In this document: one piece after another, positions 55,941 to 64,000 of the stretch
How the letters are laid out: every line of letters starts with the position of its first letter
Numbering within the stretch: the first letter of the stretch is position 1
DNA from: Brooklawnia sp937867175
Lineage (GTDB): Bacteria; Actinomycetota; Actinomycetes; Propionibacteriales; Propionibacteriaceae
DNA length: 64,000 nt
Assembly (NCBI GenBank): GCA_036821905.1
Contig: DAISIR010000001.1
Span: forward strand, 62,001 to 126,000
Reading direction: 5' to 3'
Notes under the pieces: model-generated
Database searches by the model: none
What the model was told of the DNA's origin: nothing
What the model saw: only the letters and a program-made list of their open reading frames with translations
Made by a program: the position numbers and the translations under genes

Positions 55941-58279
55941 CACAGGCTCCTGCTTCTCGATGATCGTGCGGACGCCGACGTCGGCGCGGGGTCGGTGGCG
56001 CGCCGCGGGCGCCACAGTTCGCTGTACCAGGTCTTACCGTTGGGTCGTTCTGCGGCGGGTCGCGCCAAGGAAGTCGGACGCACCCACCACGACAACCGCG
56101 TCAACCGGGCCGCACCCCGGCGCATCGCGACCGTGGTTGCGGCAGTCTGCGTCCACACCTGATCGACGAATTCTTCGCGCGGGGTGCCATCGCCGAAAAC
56201 GCCGTAGTCAATGTGTGCAGCGAGGTCAGGAAGTTCAGCGACCGCTGTCCGTTCGGCCAAGGACGCAGCCACTTCGCGACGGGTCTGATTCTTGTCGACC
56301 TGCACCCCCAGATCGGTGGCGGTATCGACGATCTCGGCCCAACTGCCCGACAGCCGGTCAGCGGCGAGGGTCGCATTCCTGCGGATGCGGCGGCGCTGCG
56401 CCCGCACCAGGGCAAGCACCCAGACCGGTGAGGTCAGCAGGCCCGCCGCTGCGATCCCGAGCAGGATCTGCCGCAACATCAGCCAGTCGATAGACCAGTC
56501 ATCGTCGGCGTCGGACGCATCGTCACCGAGACGCTGTGGCACCTCAAGGGGCTCCTTCGGCGGAATTGGCGGTGGCTGCACCTGCGGGCGGGGCTTCGGC
56601 TGCGGTTTGGGGACGCTGGTCTCTGGTTGCCGGTCGCGATCCGGGGTGGGATCGAAAGCAACCCAGCCCACCTCGTTGAACGGCACTTCGACCCACACGT
56701 GGGCGTCGGTTCCGGTGGCCACCCACTCATCGGCCACGCTGACCTCTTCGGGCGGATGGAAGCCCATGACCACCCGGGCGGGAATGCCGAGGTGGCGCAG
56801 CATCAGCGCCATGGCCACGCTGTACTGTTCGTCGTCGCCGATCATCTGCGGATCACCGAGCAGTGCCGAGATCCTCGCCTCGTTGTGACCCGACAGCGAC
56901 TGCCCATCAGAGCCATCGGAGTAGAAGCCTTGCTGCAATGCCTTCTCGATCGCGAAGACCTGCTCGACCGCTGTTGCGGCGCCCTCGGTGATCACTGCGA
57001 CCTGCTTGACTACCGCGTCGGGAATGCGGGTCTGGCTGGGCTGGTGCACGGTGCGGATGCCGTAGTCGATCAAGGCATCACGGTCAACCTCCGGCGGTAG
57101 CACCAACTGCAGGTCGTAGCTGTCACCGGCGCCCACACCGGTGGTCACCAATGCGGTGCCGGTGTCGGAGTTGTAGTACAGCGACTGCGTCTGTTCCGAC
57201 GCCTGCTCACCGCTGAAGCTGACCCCGCGAAGATCACCGCCGCCTGGGAGCCAAACCCCGGTCCACTGATCGATCAGCACGTGGACGGAGGTCGTCATGG
57301 CCTCTTTGGTGTCAGTGGACTCCTGACGCGGCTCGATCTCGGCACCAGCTCGGTAGAAGTCTGCCGAGCCGTCGGTCACCGAGTAGACGATGCCGTCGTA
57401 GGCGTCCATCACTGCCAGCCGCACGCGGGCACCGGTGGGCAGGCCTGAGATGGTGAACTGCGTGATCGTCTTCTGGTCGGTCTCCAGGTAGCGATAGCCC
57501 ATCAACGGGCTGGCATAGGCACGCAGGTCGAGGGGTGGTTCGACCAGATGGCGTAGCACGAACCGGTCGTTGGTTCCAGCCAGGGCTGGAGTCACCCCGA
57601 GCGCCACCGCGATCGCCAGGGCCAGCACTGCTGCGCCGGCCCCGACGCGCCGGACCGGGTTGATCTTGGCGATCTCAACACCGAGTTCGCTACTGACGGC
57701 CCGCCGAGCACTGCCTTGGCGCACTGCACCCCAGACCAGCACGGTGACTGCGAAAATGATGCCCAGTGGCAGGGCCAGCGGGGCCTTCGCGGTACCCCAA
57801 AGCACCCCGACGAGCAGGAACGCACCCATCGGCAAGATCGCCCACAGGTAGTGGCGTGCCAGCAGCACCAGGCGTCCGGCAACAATCGCGCAGACGAGCC
57901 CGGTGAGGAACGGCACCACGGCCGGACCGCTGAACGAGCTGGCCGGAATGGCCACGGTCAGCAGATCGCGCCAAGCTTGGAAGATCAGCAGCCCACCGCG
58001 CGCCAGGGTTTCCAGACTTGGCAGGAATCCGGCGATGGTGGTCTGTGGCAGGGCGAATACCCCGACGAAGCCCAGGTAGCCCGCCAGTCCGAGGGCCGCG
58101 GTGTTCAGCACCCCCCACCTTCGCCAGGCACTGATCACGGCGACCAGCAGACCGACGGCCAAGCCGCCGCCGGCGGCCCAGTAGCCGGGCCAACCACCGA
58201 AGACCGGCCCGAAGGACGCCGAGGCGACCGCCCCGGTGAGCACCACCACGATCAGATTCAGCCACCGCATGCCCATCAC
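55940..58279 (-). CDS. Transglutaminase-like membrane protein (TgpA type), catalytic Cys apparently lost
   Basis: A 779-residue protein: N-terminal TM bundle (about 1-190 and one near 215), a DUF3488-like extracytoplasmic region, a transglutaminase domain (about 430-550) and a C-terminal TM (about 600-625) with cytosolic tail. The domain shows DDEQYSVAMALMLRHLGIPARVVMGF, H527 in DAHVWVEV and D543 in FDPTP. By alignment with GxCEQxA of active members, Cys corresponds to D483, so thiol catalysis is unlikely. ATG 58279 overlaps the DUF58 gene by 4 bp. MoxR-DUF58-transglutaminase is a recurrent trio in bacteria. Confidence 0.88.
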   Translation of the reverse strand: MMGMRWLNLIVVVLTGAVASASFGPVFGGWPGYWAAGGGLAVGLLVAVISAWRRWGVLNTAALGLAGYLGFVGVFALPQTTIAGFLPSLETLARGGLLIFQAWRDLLTVAIPASSFSGPAVVPFLTGLVCAIVAGRLVLLARHYLWAILPMGAFLLVGVLWGTAKAPLALPLGIIFAVTVLVWGAVRQGSARRAVSSELGVEIAKINPVRRVGAGAAVLALAIAVALGVTPALAGTNDRFVLRHLVEPPLDLRAYASPLMGYRYLETDQKTITQFTISGLPTGARVRLAVMDAYDGIVYSVTDGSADFYRAGAEIEPRQESTDTKEAMTTSVHVLIDQWTGVWLPGGGDLRGVSFSGEQASEQTQSLYYNSDTGTALVTTGVGAGDSYDLQLVLPPEVDRDALIDYGIRTVHQPSQTRIPDAVVKQVAVITEGAATAVEQVFAIEKALQQGFYSDGSDGQSLSGHNEARISALLGDPQMIGDDEQYSVAMALMLRHLGIPARVVMGFHPPEEVSVADEWVATGTDAHVWVEVPFNEVGWVAFDPTPDRDRQPETSVPKPQPKPRPQVQPPPIPPKEPLEVPQRLGDDASDADDDWSIDWLMLRQILLGIAAAGLLTSPVWVLALVRAQRRRIRRNATLAADRLSGSWAEIVDTATDLGVQVDKNQTRREVAASLAERTAVAELPDLAAHIDYGVFGDGTPREEFVDQVWTQTAATTVAMRRGAARLTRLSWWVRPTSLARPAAERPNGKTWYSELWRPRRATDPAPTSASARSSRSRSL

Positions 58280-59574
58280 AGGTTCCCGGCTCCCTTGGAC
58301 AGGTCGCCCAACTCGGCGATGGTGAGCACGTTCATCGAACCCACCCGACGGAACCCCGGATCACTGGCTTGATCACAGCGAATCGCGAAGGTGCGGATCT
58401 CGTTCGGGACGTTGGCCCGGGCGCGGGCGAGTTCCTTGGGCTCCACCAATGAGCCGCTGATCAGGGCAGCCACGGTGGCGTCCGGGACCTGCGTCACGGC
58501 CGCGCTGGTCAGCCTCGGCAGCGCCGTCTTGCCCGGTGCAGATTCCAGCCAGCACAGTTCATCGAGCAGCAGCCCGGGTGAGCGCGGCTGCACCAACCCG
58601 GCCTGGCTGATCAGGCTGGCGCGACGGTCCTCGCGGGACGCCTGCAGCACGAGCGAACCCGCCGCCGAGATCGCGAGCTCGAACTCGTCCTCGGTGGCGT
58701 ACTCGCTGGCGTCCAGACTGAGTACCACCAACAGATGGGTCTTGCGGGTCTCTTCGAACTGCCGGACGATCAGCCGGCCGGTGCGTGCGGTGGAGCGCCA
58801 ATGCACCGCCCGGCGGTCGTCACCGGGCACATAGTCGCGCAATGCGTGGAAGGCCACATCAGAGCTGGACAGGTCGCGAGTGACGACACCTTCGATGTCA
58901 CGCAGCAGGCCGGTGGTGTCGGCGTCCACCAGCACGGTGCGCGGGTGCACGAAGATCTCGACCGACTCCGACCAGGAGCGTTCCCGCCGCAGCAAGCCGA
59001 GCGGGTCAGCCTTCACCGAGCGAGCCGGGCCGATGGTGATCACCGCGCGGCGGCGGGTCGGCACGGTGAACATCTGCTCGTGGTTCTTCCCAGCGCCCAG
59101 CGGCGGCACCAGGAAGGACGCCGCTCCCCTGCCGACCGGCAGTTCGACGACTGTGCTGGTCAGGCCGCGGCGCCCCTGATTGGTGATCAGCAGCCGGCCC
59201 AGCACATGATCGCCCACCTTGACCCGGGTGGCGTCCACCTCGATGGTGGCGGCATAGGCGACCTGGCCGATCATCCACAAGGTGGCAACAGCCAGACAGA
59301 CCAGGAAGATGACCCCTATCGCGATCGCCTCGGCCCAGCCGAGCAAGACACCGGCGACCAGAGTACTCACCCCCAGACAGGCCGCAAGCCAGCCCAGCTC
59401 GGTCACGACCCGCAGCGGACGAACCAGCGACAGAACGATCCCGCGAAGGGGCGCCGACCGGGCCACCAGCCAGCCCCAGCCGGTGCGCAGGCGCCGCACT
59501 GCACCGGTCAGCCAGGCTGGCCGGGCAAATCGAGGGCGACGCCACGCGCCCTTCGGCTGGGCGATCGTGGTCAT
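58276..59574 (-). CDS. DUF58 domain protein
   Basis: A 432-residue membrane-anchored protein: two TM segments at about 48-95 (VTELGWLAACLGVSTLVAGVLLGWAEAIAIGVIFLVCLAVATLWMIG), a beta domain, and the DUF58 block with ALRDYVPGDDRRAVHWRSTARTGRLIVRQFEE, a von Willebrand-A-like fold. ATG 59574 overlaps the moxR stop by 4 bp; the frame extends to 59688 without support. Partners of MoxR ATPases, DUF58 proteins are thought to help assemble or modify surface complexes. Confidence 0.92.
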   Translation of the reverse strand: MTTIAQPKGAWRRPRFARPAWLTGAVRRLRTGWGWLVARSAPLRGIVLSLVRPLRVVTELGWLAACLGVSTLVAGVLLGWAEAIAIGVIFLVCLAVATLWMIGQVAYAATIEVDATRVKVGDHVLGRLLITNQGRRGLTSTVVELPVGRGAASFLVPPLGAGKNHEQMFTVPTRRRAVITIGPARSVKADPLGLLRRERSWSESVEIFVHPRTVLVDADTTGLLRDIEGVVTRDLSSSDVAFHALRDYVPGDDRRAVHWRSTARTGRLIVRQFEETRKTHLLVVLSLDASEYATEDEFELAISAAGSLVLQASREDRRASLISQAGLVQPRSPGLLLDELCWLESAPGKTALPRLTSAAVTQVPDATVAALISGSLVEPKELARARANVPNEIRTFAIRCDQASDPGFRRVGSMNVLTIAELGDLSKGAGNL

Positions 59575-60542
59575 CGTGAGCCGGTCGCCATCGGCGGCTG
59601 GGTGGTGGACAACGCCTTGGCCAGCACACCTTCGGCGGTGACCCCGGCGAACTCGGCTTCGGGAGCGAGCACCAGCCGGTGCGTCCACACTGGGGCGGCG
59701 AGCTCCTTGATGTCATCGGGCAGCACATGGTTGCGGCCGTGCGCGGCGGCCCACACCCGGGCGGCCCGAACCATCGCGATGGTGCCGCGGGTGCTGACAC
59801 CGAGCCGGGTGTCGCCGGAATCGCGGGTCGCCTCGGCCAGGCGCTGCACGTAGTCGAGAACCGCATTGTCGGCATAGTTCTGCTTGACCAGATCGGCCAT
59901 CTCGCCGATCGCCCGGGTTGAGATCACCGCACCCAGGTTCTTGGTGCGGTCAGGGGAGGCCGATCCGGCCAGCACCTGAAGGGCGGCCTCCCGGTCCGGG
60001 TAGCCGACGGTGGTCTTCATCAGGAAACGGTCGAGCTGGGCTTCGGGCAGCCGGTAGGTGCCGGCCTGCTCGATCGGGTTCTGGGTGGCGATCACCATGA
60101 ACGGACGCCCGGTCTCATGCCGCACACCGTCGATGGTGACGAAGTTCTCCTCCATCACCTCCAGCAGGGCTGACTGGGTCTTCGGGCTGGCCCGGTTGAT
60201 CTCGTCTGCCAGCACGATGGACGCGAAGATCGGGCCCTCATGGAAGACCCACTGGCGGGTCGACTGGTCATACATGGTGATGCCGGTGATGTCGCTGGGC
60301 AGCAGATCGGGGGTGAACTGGATGCGCTTGTGGCTGCCCTGCACGGTGGCCGCGATGGCGCGGGCCAGCGCCGTCTTGCCGGTGCCCGGGGCGTCCTCCA
60401 GCAGCAGATGCCCTTCGGCGAGCATGCAGGTGAGCGCCAAGCGGATCACATTCTGCTTGCCGAGGAGGGCTTGGCCGACATTGCTGGTCAGCCGGTTGAA
60501 GGTCTCGGCGAACCACGCCGCGTTCTCTGGGGTAATTGACAT
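59571..60542 (-). CDS. MoxR-family AAA ATPase
   Basis: A 323-residue AAA+ chaperone-like ATPase. Walker A EDAPGTGKT, Walker B IVLADEINRASPKTQSALLEVMEE (sensor region following in FMVIATQNPIEQAGTYRLPEAQLDRF), C-terminal lid with STRGTIAMVRAARVWAAAHGR. ATG 60542 begins 17 bp after the stop of the Ig/FN3 surface protein. MoxR acts with DUF58 and VWA-type proteins in maturing protein complexes, so here it probably supports the surface protein or secretion machine. Confidence 0.94.
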   Translation of the reverse strand: MSITPENAAWFAETFNRLTSNVGQALLGKQNVIRLALTCMLAEGHLLLEDAPGTGKTALARAIAATVQGSHKRIQFTPDLLPSDITGITMYDQSTRQWVFHEGPIFASIVLADEINRASPKTQSALLEVMEENFVTIDGVRHETGRPFMVIATQNPIEQAGTYRLPEAQLDRFLMKTTVGYPDREAALQVLAGSASPDRTKNLGAVISTRAIGEMADLVKQNYADNAVLDYVQRLAEATRDSGDTRLGVSTRGTIAMVRAARVWAAAHGRNHVLPDDIKELAAPVWTHRLVLAPEAEFAGVTAEGVLAKALSTTQPPMATGSR

Positions 60543-60559
60543 GCGTTGTCAGCTCGCTC

Positions 60560-63500
60560 TCATCGCTGTTGGCAGCTACTTGCATTGTTATTGACGTCGT
60601 TCATAGCGCTCTGCCTCACGGCTCTTGCGCCCGAGTAACCTGCACCCCAATTGCCGTTCCCGTCGACTTGGAATGTCTTGGACCAGTCGGGGGCATCGAT
60701 ACCGCCGAAGTAGCAGTAGACGGAGCTATTCGGATTCCAGCCCCGCAAGGTCAGGTCCACCTGGTACCAGCCCGGGTATTCAGACATCGCTCTGCCGGTG
60801 ACGGTGAAGTAGAAGGTCGGGCTGCCCCAGGTGCTGGCGCATTGCTGACCCGACCAGTCCCCCCAGAGGCCGGTCTCGTCCTTGGCCCGGGCACTGATGC
60901 AGTGTGTCTGGTTGCGTCCGTCGCCGACGATCTGCTCACCCGAGACCGGTTTCCCGCCGCCGGTGTTCGTCTCGACCTCGACGATGCTGCGGCCGTTGCC
61001 CGAGCCGGAGGCATTCCAGCTGACCGTGACATCATTGACATTCCCGTGCGCCGACACGCTCGGCGCCCTGGGCGGGCCATAAGCATTCACATTCACCGGG
61101 CCGGCACTGTCGCCTTGCGAGCGCTCACCGTTGACCGTGGCGACCGGATAGACCGATACCCCCACATTGGAGCCATTCGGGAATGCGCCATTGGTGATCG
61201 TCTGGCCGGGGGAAAGGGTGCCACTCGCCCCACCTGCCTGCCAGTAATAGGCAACCTCACTGCTGGTGGCGCCGTTCAGGGCGCCGGGGGTGAAATCGAT
61301 CCGCACCGTATTGTTCTGGCCGGTCGGGGTGGCGCTGAGTCCGGTCACCGAGCTTGGTGGCTGGAAGGGTCGGATGGCATTCGAGACCGGCGACCATTCG
61401 CTCCATTTCTGGGACTTGTTGGTGGCCCGCACCTCGAAGGTCTGGTTGGTGCTGGTCACCGCCATCTCGATCCGGCAACTGGTCGCCGTACCCGTGCAAA
61501 CGTTGGCGCCACCGGATTGCCGCACCTCGTAGGTGAGCCCGGCGGCATCACCATTGGCGTCCGGCGCGGCCCAACTGATGTTCGCCGAGGGCGCCAGCGG
61601 GCCGGCCGGATCCTTCACCACGTTCGGGGCACCCGGCTGGGCCGGGGCGCCGGCTGGAACCTCGGGCGCCGAAGCCGCTGACGGGTCGCTGGACAGGTTG
61701 TTCACCGACACCGCTACCACGGTGAAGCTGTACGCGGTGCCGTTGGCCAGGCCGGTCCAGGTCAGGTTGGTGCCGGCCACCTCCTGCACCGAAACCCCGC
61801 CCGGGGCTGGGCTGATCGTCACCTCGTAGCGGTCGATCGGCGCGCCCTCGGTGGTGCCGGCCGGCCAGGAGACATCGATCTGCTGGTCGCCGAACTTGGC
61901 GGTCGGCGTGCCGACCTGGTTCGGTTTGGTGTCAGGACGCACCTGGTTGGACGCCGCCGAGGCCGGGGAATCGCCGATCTCGTTGGTGGCGACGACGGTG
62001 AAGGTGTACCAGACATTGTTCGTCAGCCCGCTGACCGTCGTCGCGGTGACCTGCCCGACGGTCGTCGAACCGGAGGAACCGTTGTCACTGGTCCAGTTGA
62101 CGGTGAAACCGGTGATCGGGGAGCCATTGGCCGCCCCGGCTTGCCAGGCAAGTTCGACCGTTTTCGACACTGTGCTGGTTGCGACGACATTCAACGGGGC
62201 GCCGGGCTTGTCGCGCACTGTCAAGGCCACCGTCCCCGACACCTCACGAGCCGGATCGTTGGTGGCATCGGCCAGCCGAAAACCCACACTCATCTGGCCG
62301 TTGAAGCCTTCGGCCGGGGTGATCGTCAACGAGGTGCCCGCCGCCGATACCGTGCCCTGGCCCAGCGTCACGCTCGGCTGCCCGACGAAGGTGAACGGCT
62401 TGCCTTCGGCCGCGAACGGGTTGGTGACATAGGCACCCAGATCGACCTGAGAGGGTTGCCCGGCCTTCGCATCCGAGATCGTGATCGGCGAGATCGCCAG
62501 CAGCGGCCGGGTCGAACTCACCACCCGCAGTGGGATGGCCGCGCTCACCTGCTCCTTGCCGTCGTTCACCTCGATGATTGCGGTGCCCGGGGTGCCAGAG
62601 GCCGCATCCACCGGCGCCGACGCCATCAGCGTGAGCCCGTCAACGGTAACATCGAACGGCTGGGATGCCTCCAGCAGGCTCACCTTGATCTTCTCGTTCC
62701 CCGGATCGTCCGGGTCCTTGATCATCGCGCCCAAGTCGACCCGCTTGGCGTCCTCCCCGGCGGCCACGGTCACCTCTGAGGGGTGCACCTCGGGGGGCTG
62801 GTTCGCATTCGGATTCGGGTCCACGATGATCGGCAGCGACAACACGGCGCTCAGCCCATCGGGATCATCGGGGCCCGTGCCATCGGTCACCTCGAACTGA
62901 ATCGAGGTGGCGCCCAGGAACCCTTTGGCGGACGTGAACAGCAGCGTCGTGGCGTCCTTCACCGGTTCGGAACCGTCGCCGCCAAGTGCCACCGAGACGG
63001 TTTCGGCGAAGGTCAACTTCGGGGTGTGCCCGGTGCGCACCTGCACGTGGTCGGCCAGCCGCAGTTCGGTGGTCTCCTCGGCCACCACGTGCACCGGGAT
63101 GTTCTTGGTGTCCAGGATGGGACGCTGTTCCAGCCGTCCCGGCACCACCAGCGCAGCCTTGGCGGCCAAACCATCGGGGTCGGTGATCGTGTAGACCACG
63201 ACCTGGCGGTCATCGCCGATCTGCACCTCGATTTGCCGGTCGCTGGTCACCGAGGCGCCGGGGTCCGAGGTCGACAGGTCGAGTTCCTTGCTGGCGCCGT
63301 CTGGATCCTCATCGTTGATCAGCACATCGACACTCACCGCGTCCTGATCGATGATCTGTTCCAGGCCCACCGCGTCGTCGCGCGCGACCGGGGCGAGCAG
63401 CGGAGCGTCCTCGCTCACCAGGATGGTCAGCACACCGCGGGCGGTGCCGCCGCGGCCATCGGAGATGTCGTAGTAGTACCGCAGCGTGGCGGGCTCGTTC

Positions 63501-64000
63501 GGGGTCGTCAGTTCCACCCGGTTGTTCTCCACCGTCACCTCGGTGATGGTGGACGCGTCGACCGGCTTCACCGAACCGTCGATCAGCGTCACTTGGTCGC
63601 CGTCGGGGTCGATGTCGTTGGCGGTGACCGGCACCGACAGCAGCCGGCCCGGTCGGGCGTCGATGGTGTCGGCAGTGGCGAAGGGGGCTTGATTCACGGT
63701 GGGCAACGGGCTGACCCCCACCCGCACCACCGATCGGCCCACCGCACCGAACCGGTCCGTGACCTGATACCCGAAGGTTTCGGTGCCGCCGGCCTGGGAG
63801 CTCGGGGTGTATTCCAGGTAGCCCTGGCCGATGGTGACCGAACCCAGCAACGGGGCGGGGCTGTCCAGGCCAGCCAGGGCCACCGAATCGCCATCCGGAT
63901 CCGAACCTGCGGTGGGCACCGCGATCCGCACCGGCGTCCCCGCGAACGTGCGCCCATACAGTGGCTGCGGGTTGGGCGGGTTGTTCTGTGCATCTGCGGC
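60560..64000 (-). CDS. Large Ig/cadherin-like and FN3 repeat surface protein, N-terminus cut by window edge
   Basis: At least 1146 residues; the frame is open at base 64000, so N-terminus and signal are not in view. The visible N-terminal half holds tandem cadherin/Ig-like repeats (DPDGDxV blocks: NDIDPDGDQVTL, NDEDPDGASKELD; DGRGGTARGVLTI). The C-terminal half has about five FN3 domains (for example PITGFTVNWTSDNGSSGSTTV, NVWYTFTVVATNEIGDSPAS; PIDRYEVTISP). The end is a Tyr/Trp/Cys-rich domain (YPGWYQVDLTLRGWNPNSS ... SSCQQR). Stop at 60560 lies 17 bp before moxR. It occupies the place of fn3 in PFNA clusters. Adhesion or receptor role inferred. Confidence 0.9.
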   Translation of the reverse strand, partial: AADAQNNPPNPQPLYGRTFAGTPVRIAVPTAGSDPDGDSVALAGLDSPAPLLGSVTIGQGYLEYTPSSQAGGTETFGYQVTDRFGAVGRSVVRVGVSPLPTVNQAPFATADTIDARPGRLLSVPVTANDIDPDGDQVTLIDGSVKPVDASTITEVTVENNRVELTTPNEPATLRYYYDISDGRGGTARGVLTILVSEDAPLLAPVARDDAVGLEQIIDQDAVSVDVLINDEDPDGASKELDLSTSDPGASVTSDRQIEVQIGDDRQVVVYTITDPDGLAAKAALVVPGRLEQRPILDTKNIPVHVVAEETTELRLADHVQVRTGHTPKLTFAETVSVALGGDGSEPVKDATTLLFTSAKGFLGATSIQFEVTDGTGPDDPDGLSAVLSLPIIVDPNPNANQPPEVHPSEVTVAAGEDAKRVDLGAMIKDPDDPGNEKIKVSLLEASQPFDVTVDGLTLMASAPVDAASGTPGTAIIEVNDGKEQVSAAIPLRVVSSTRPLLAISPITISDAKAGQPSQVDLGAYVTNPFAAEGKPFTFVGQPSVTLGQGTVSAAGTSLTITPAEGFNGQMSVGFRLADATNDPAREVSGTVALTVRDKPGAPLNVVATSTVSKTVELAWQAGAANGSPITGFTVNWTSDNGSSGSTTVGQVTATTVSGLTNNVWYTFTVVATNEIGDSPASAASNQVRPDTKPNQVGTPTAKFGDQQIDVSWPAGTTEGAPIDRYEVTISPAPGGVSVQEVAGTNLTWTGLANGTAYSFTVVAVSVNNLSSDPSAASAPEVPAGAPAQPGAPNVVKDPAGPLAPSANISWAAPDANGDAAGLTYEVRQSGGANVCTGTATSCRIEMAVTSTNQTFEVRATNKSQKWSEWSPVSNAIRPFQPPSSVTGLSATPTGQNNTVRIDFTPGALNGATSSEVAYYWQAGGASGTLSPGQTITNGAFPNGSNVGVSVYPVATVNGERSQGDSAGPVNVNAYGPPRAPSVSAHGNVNDVTVSWNASGSGNGRSIVEVETNTGGGKPVSGEQIVGDGRNQTHCISARAKDETGLWGDWSGQQCASTWGSPTFYFTVTGRAMSEYPGWYQVDLTLRGWNPNSSVYCYFGGIDAPDWSKTFQVDGNGNWGAGYSGARAVRQSAMNDVNNNASSCQQR

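Overview
The window is high-GC (about two thirds G+C by eye) and fits an actinobacterium, most likely in or near the Propionibacteriaceae. Supporting signs are actinobacterial families (DUF3152, DUF3097, HelY-type helicase, WXG100), hrcA-dnaJ preceded by a CIRCE operator, many GTG starts, and a run of apparently leaderless promoters (TANNNT-like -10 box 6-8 nt before the start codon). The species is inferred, not shown. Genes run off both edges: an M23 peptidase on the left and a large Ig/FN3 surface protein on the right.

Layout. (1) 1-7.4 kb: secreted M23 peptidase, tRNA-Glu and tRNA-Gln, CPBP protease, FAA hydrolase, thymidine phosphorylase, citramalate synthase and IlvE. (2) 7.6-16.6 kb: a compact carrier-protein locus on the + strand: AMP-dependent acyl ligase, stand-alone acyl carrier protein, ABC ATPase, very large FtsX permease with an extracytoplasmic coiled coil, and a stand-alone condensation-fold acyltransferase. 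A convergent secreted-type esterase and a Sfp-type phosphopantetheinyl transferase follow. This looks like a minimal acyl-conjugation and export pathway. (3) 16.6-23 kb: LeuB, a DUF3152 lipoprotein, and two adjacent SPFH membrane modules (YdjI-like SPFH-GYF plus zinc-ribbon protein; flotillin plus NfeD-like protein). (4) 23.1-27.4 kb: ilvBNC with a readable attenuator (leaderless leader peptide with consecutive Leu-Val-Ile codons, competing hairpins, terminator), then hisF. (5) 27.5-41.2 kb: housekeeping genes, including an AI-2E family transporter whose natural N-terminus is interrupted by an in-frame TGA, HelY, a lipid kinase, a metallophosphoesterase, the hrcA-dnaJ-rsmE operon, an inositol-phosphatase family enzyme, a glycogen debranching enzyme with a repeat-rich N-terminus, and DUF3097.

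(6) 41.5-64 kb: one long minus-strand locus. From upstream it reads: large Ig/FN3 protein, MoxR ATPase, DUF58, transglutaminase-like membrane protein (catalytic Cys apparently Asp), RDD-FHA protein, PP2C phosphatase, zinc-ribbon/FHA protein, Ser/Thr kinase with extracellular FN3-like tail, second FHA protein, EssC/EccC-like ATPase (ubiquitin-like + FHA + 2 TM + degenerate D0 + three ATPase modules), WXG100 protein, beta-propeller lipoprotein, and four small lipoproteins or membrane proteins. It merges a kinase/FN3/AAA 'PFNA'-type cluster, as known from bifidobacteria, with a minimal type VII-like secretion system. Kinase, phosphatase and four FHA-bearing proteins suggest that secretion or cell-envelope anchoring is phospho-controlled.

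No CRISPR array, insertion sequence, integrase or rRNA was seen.
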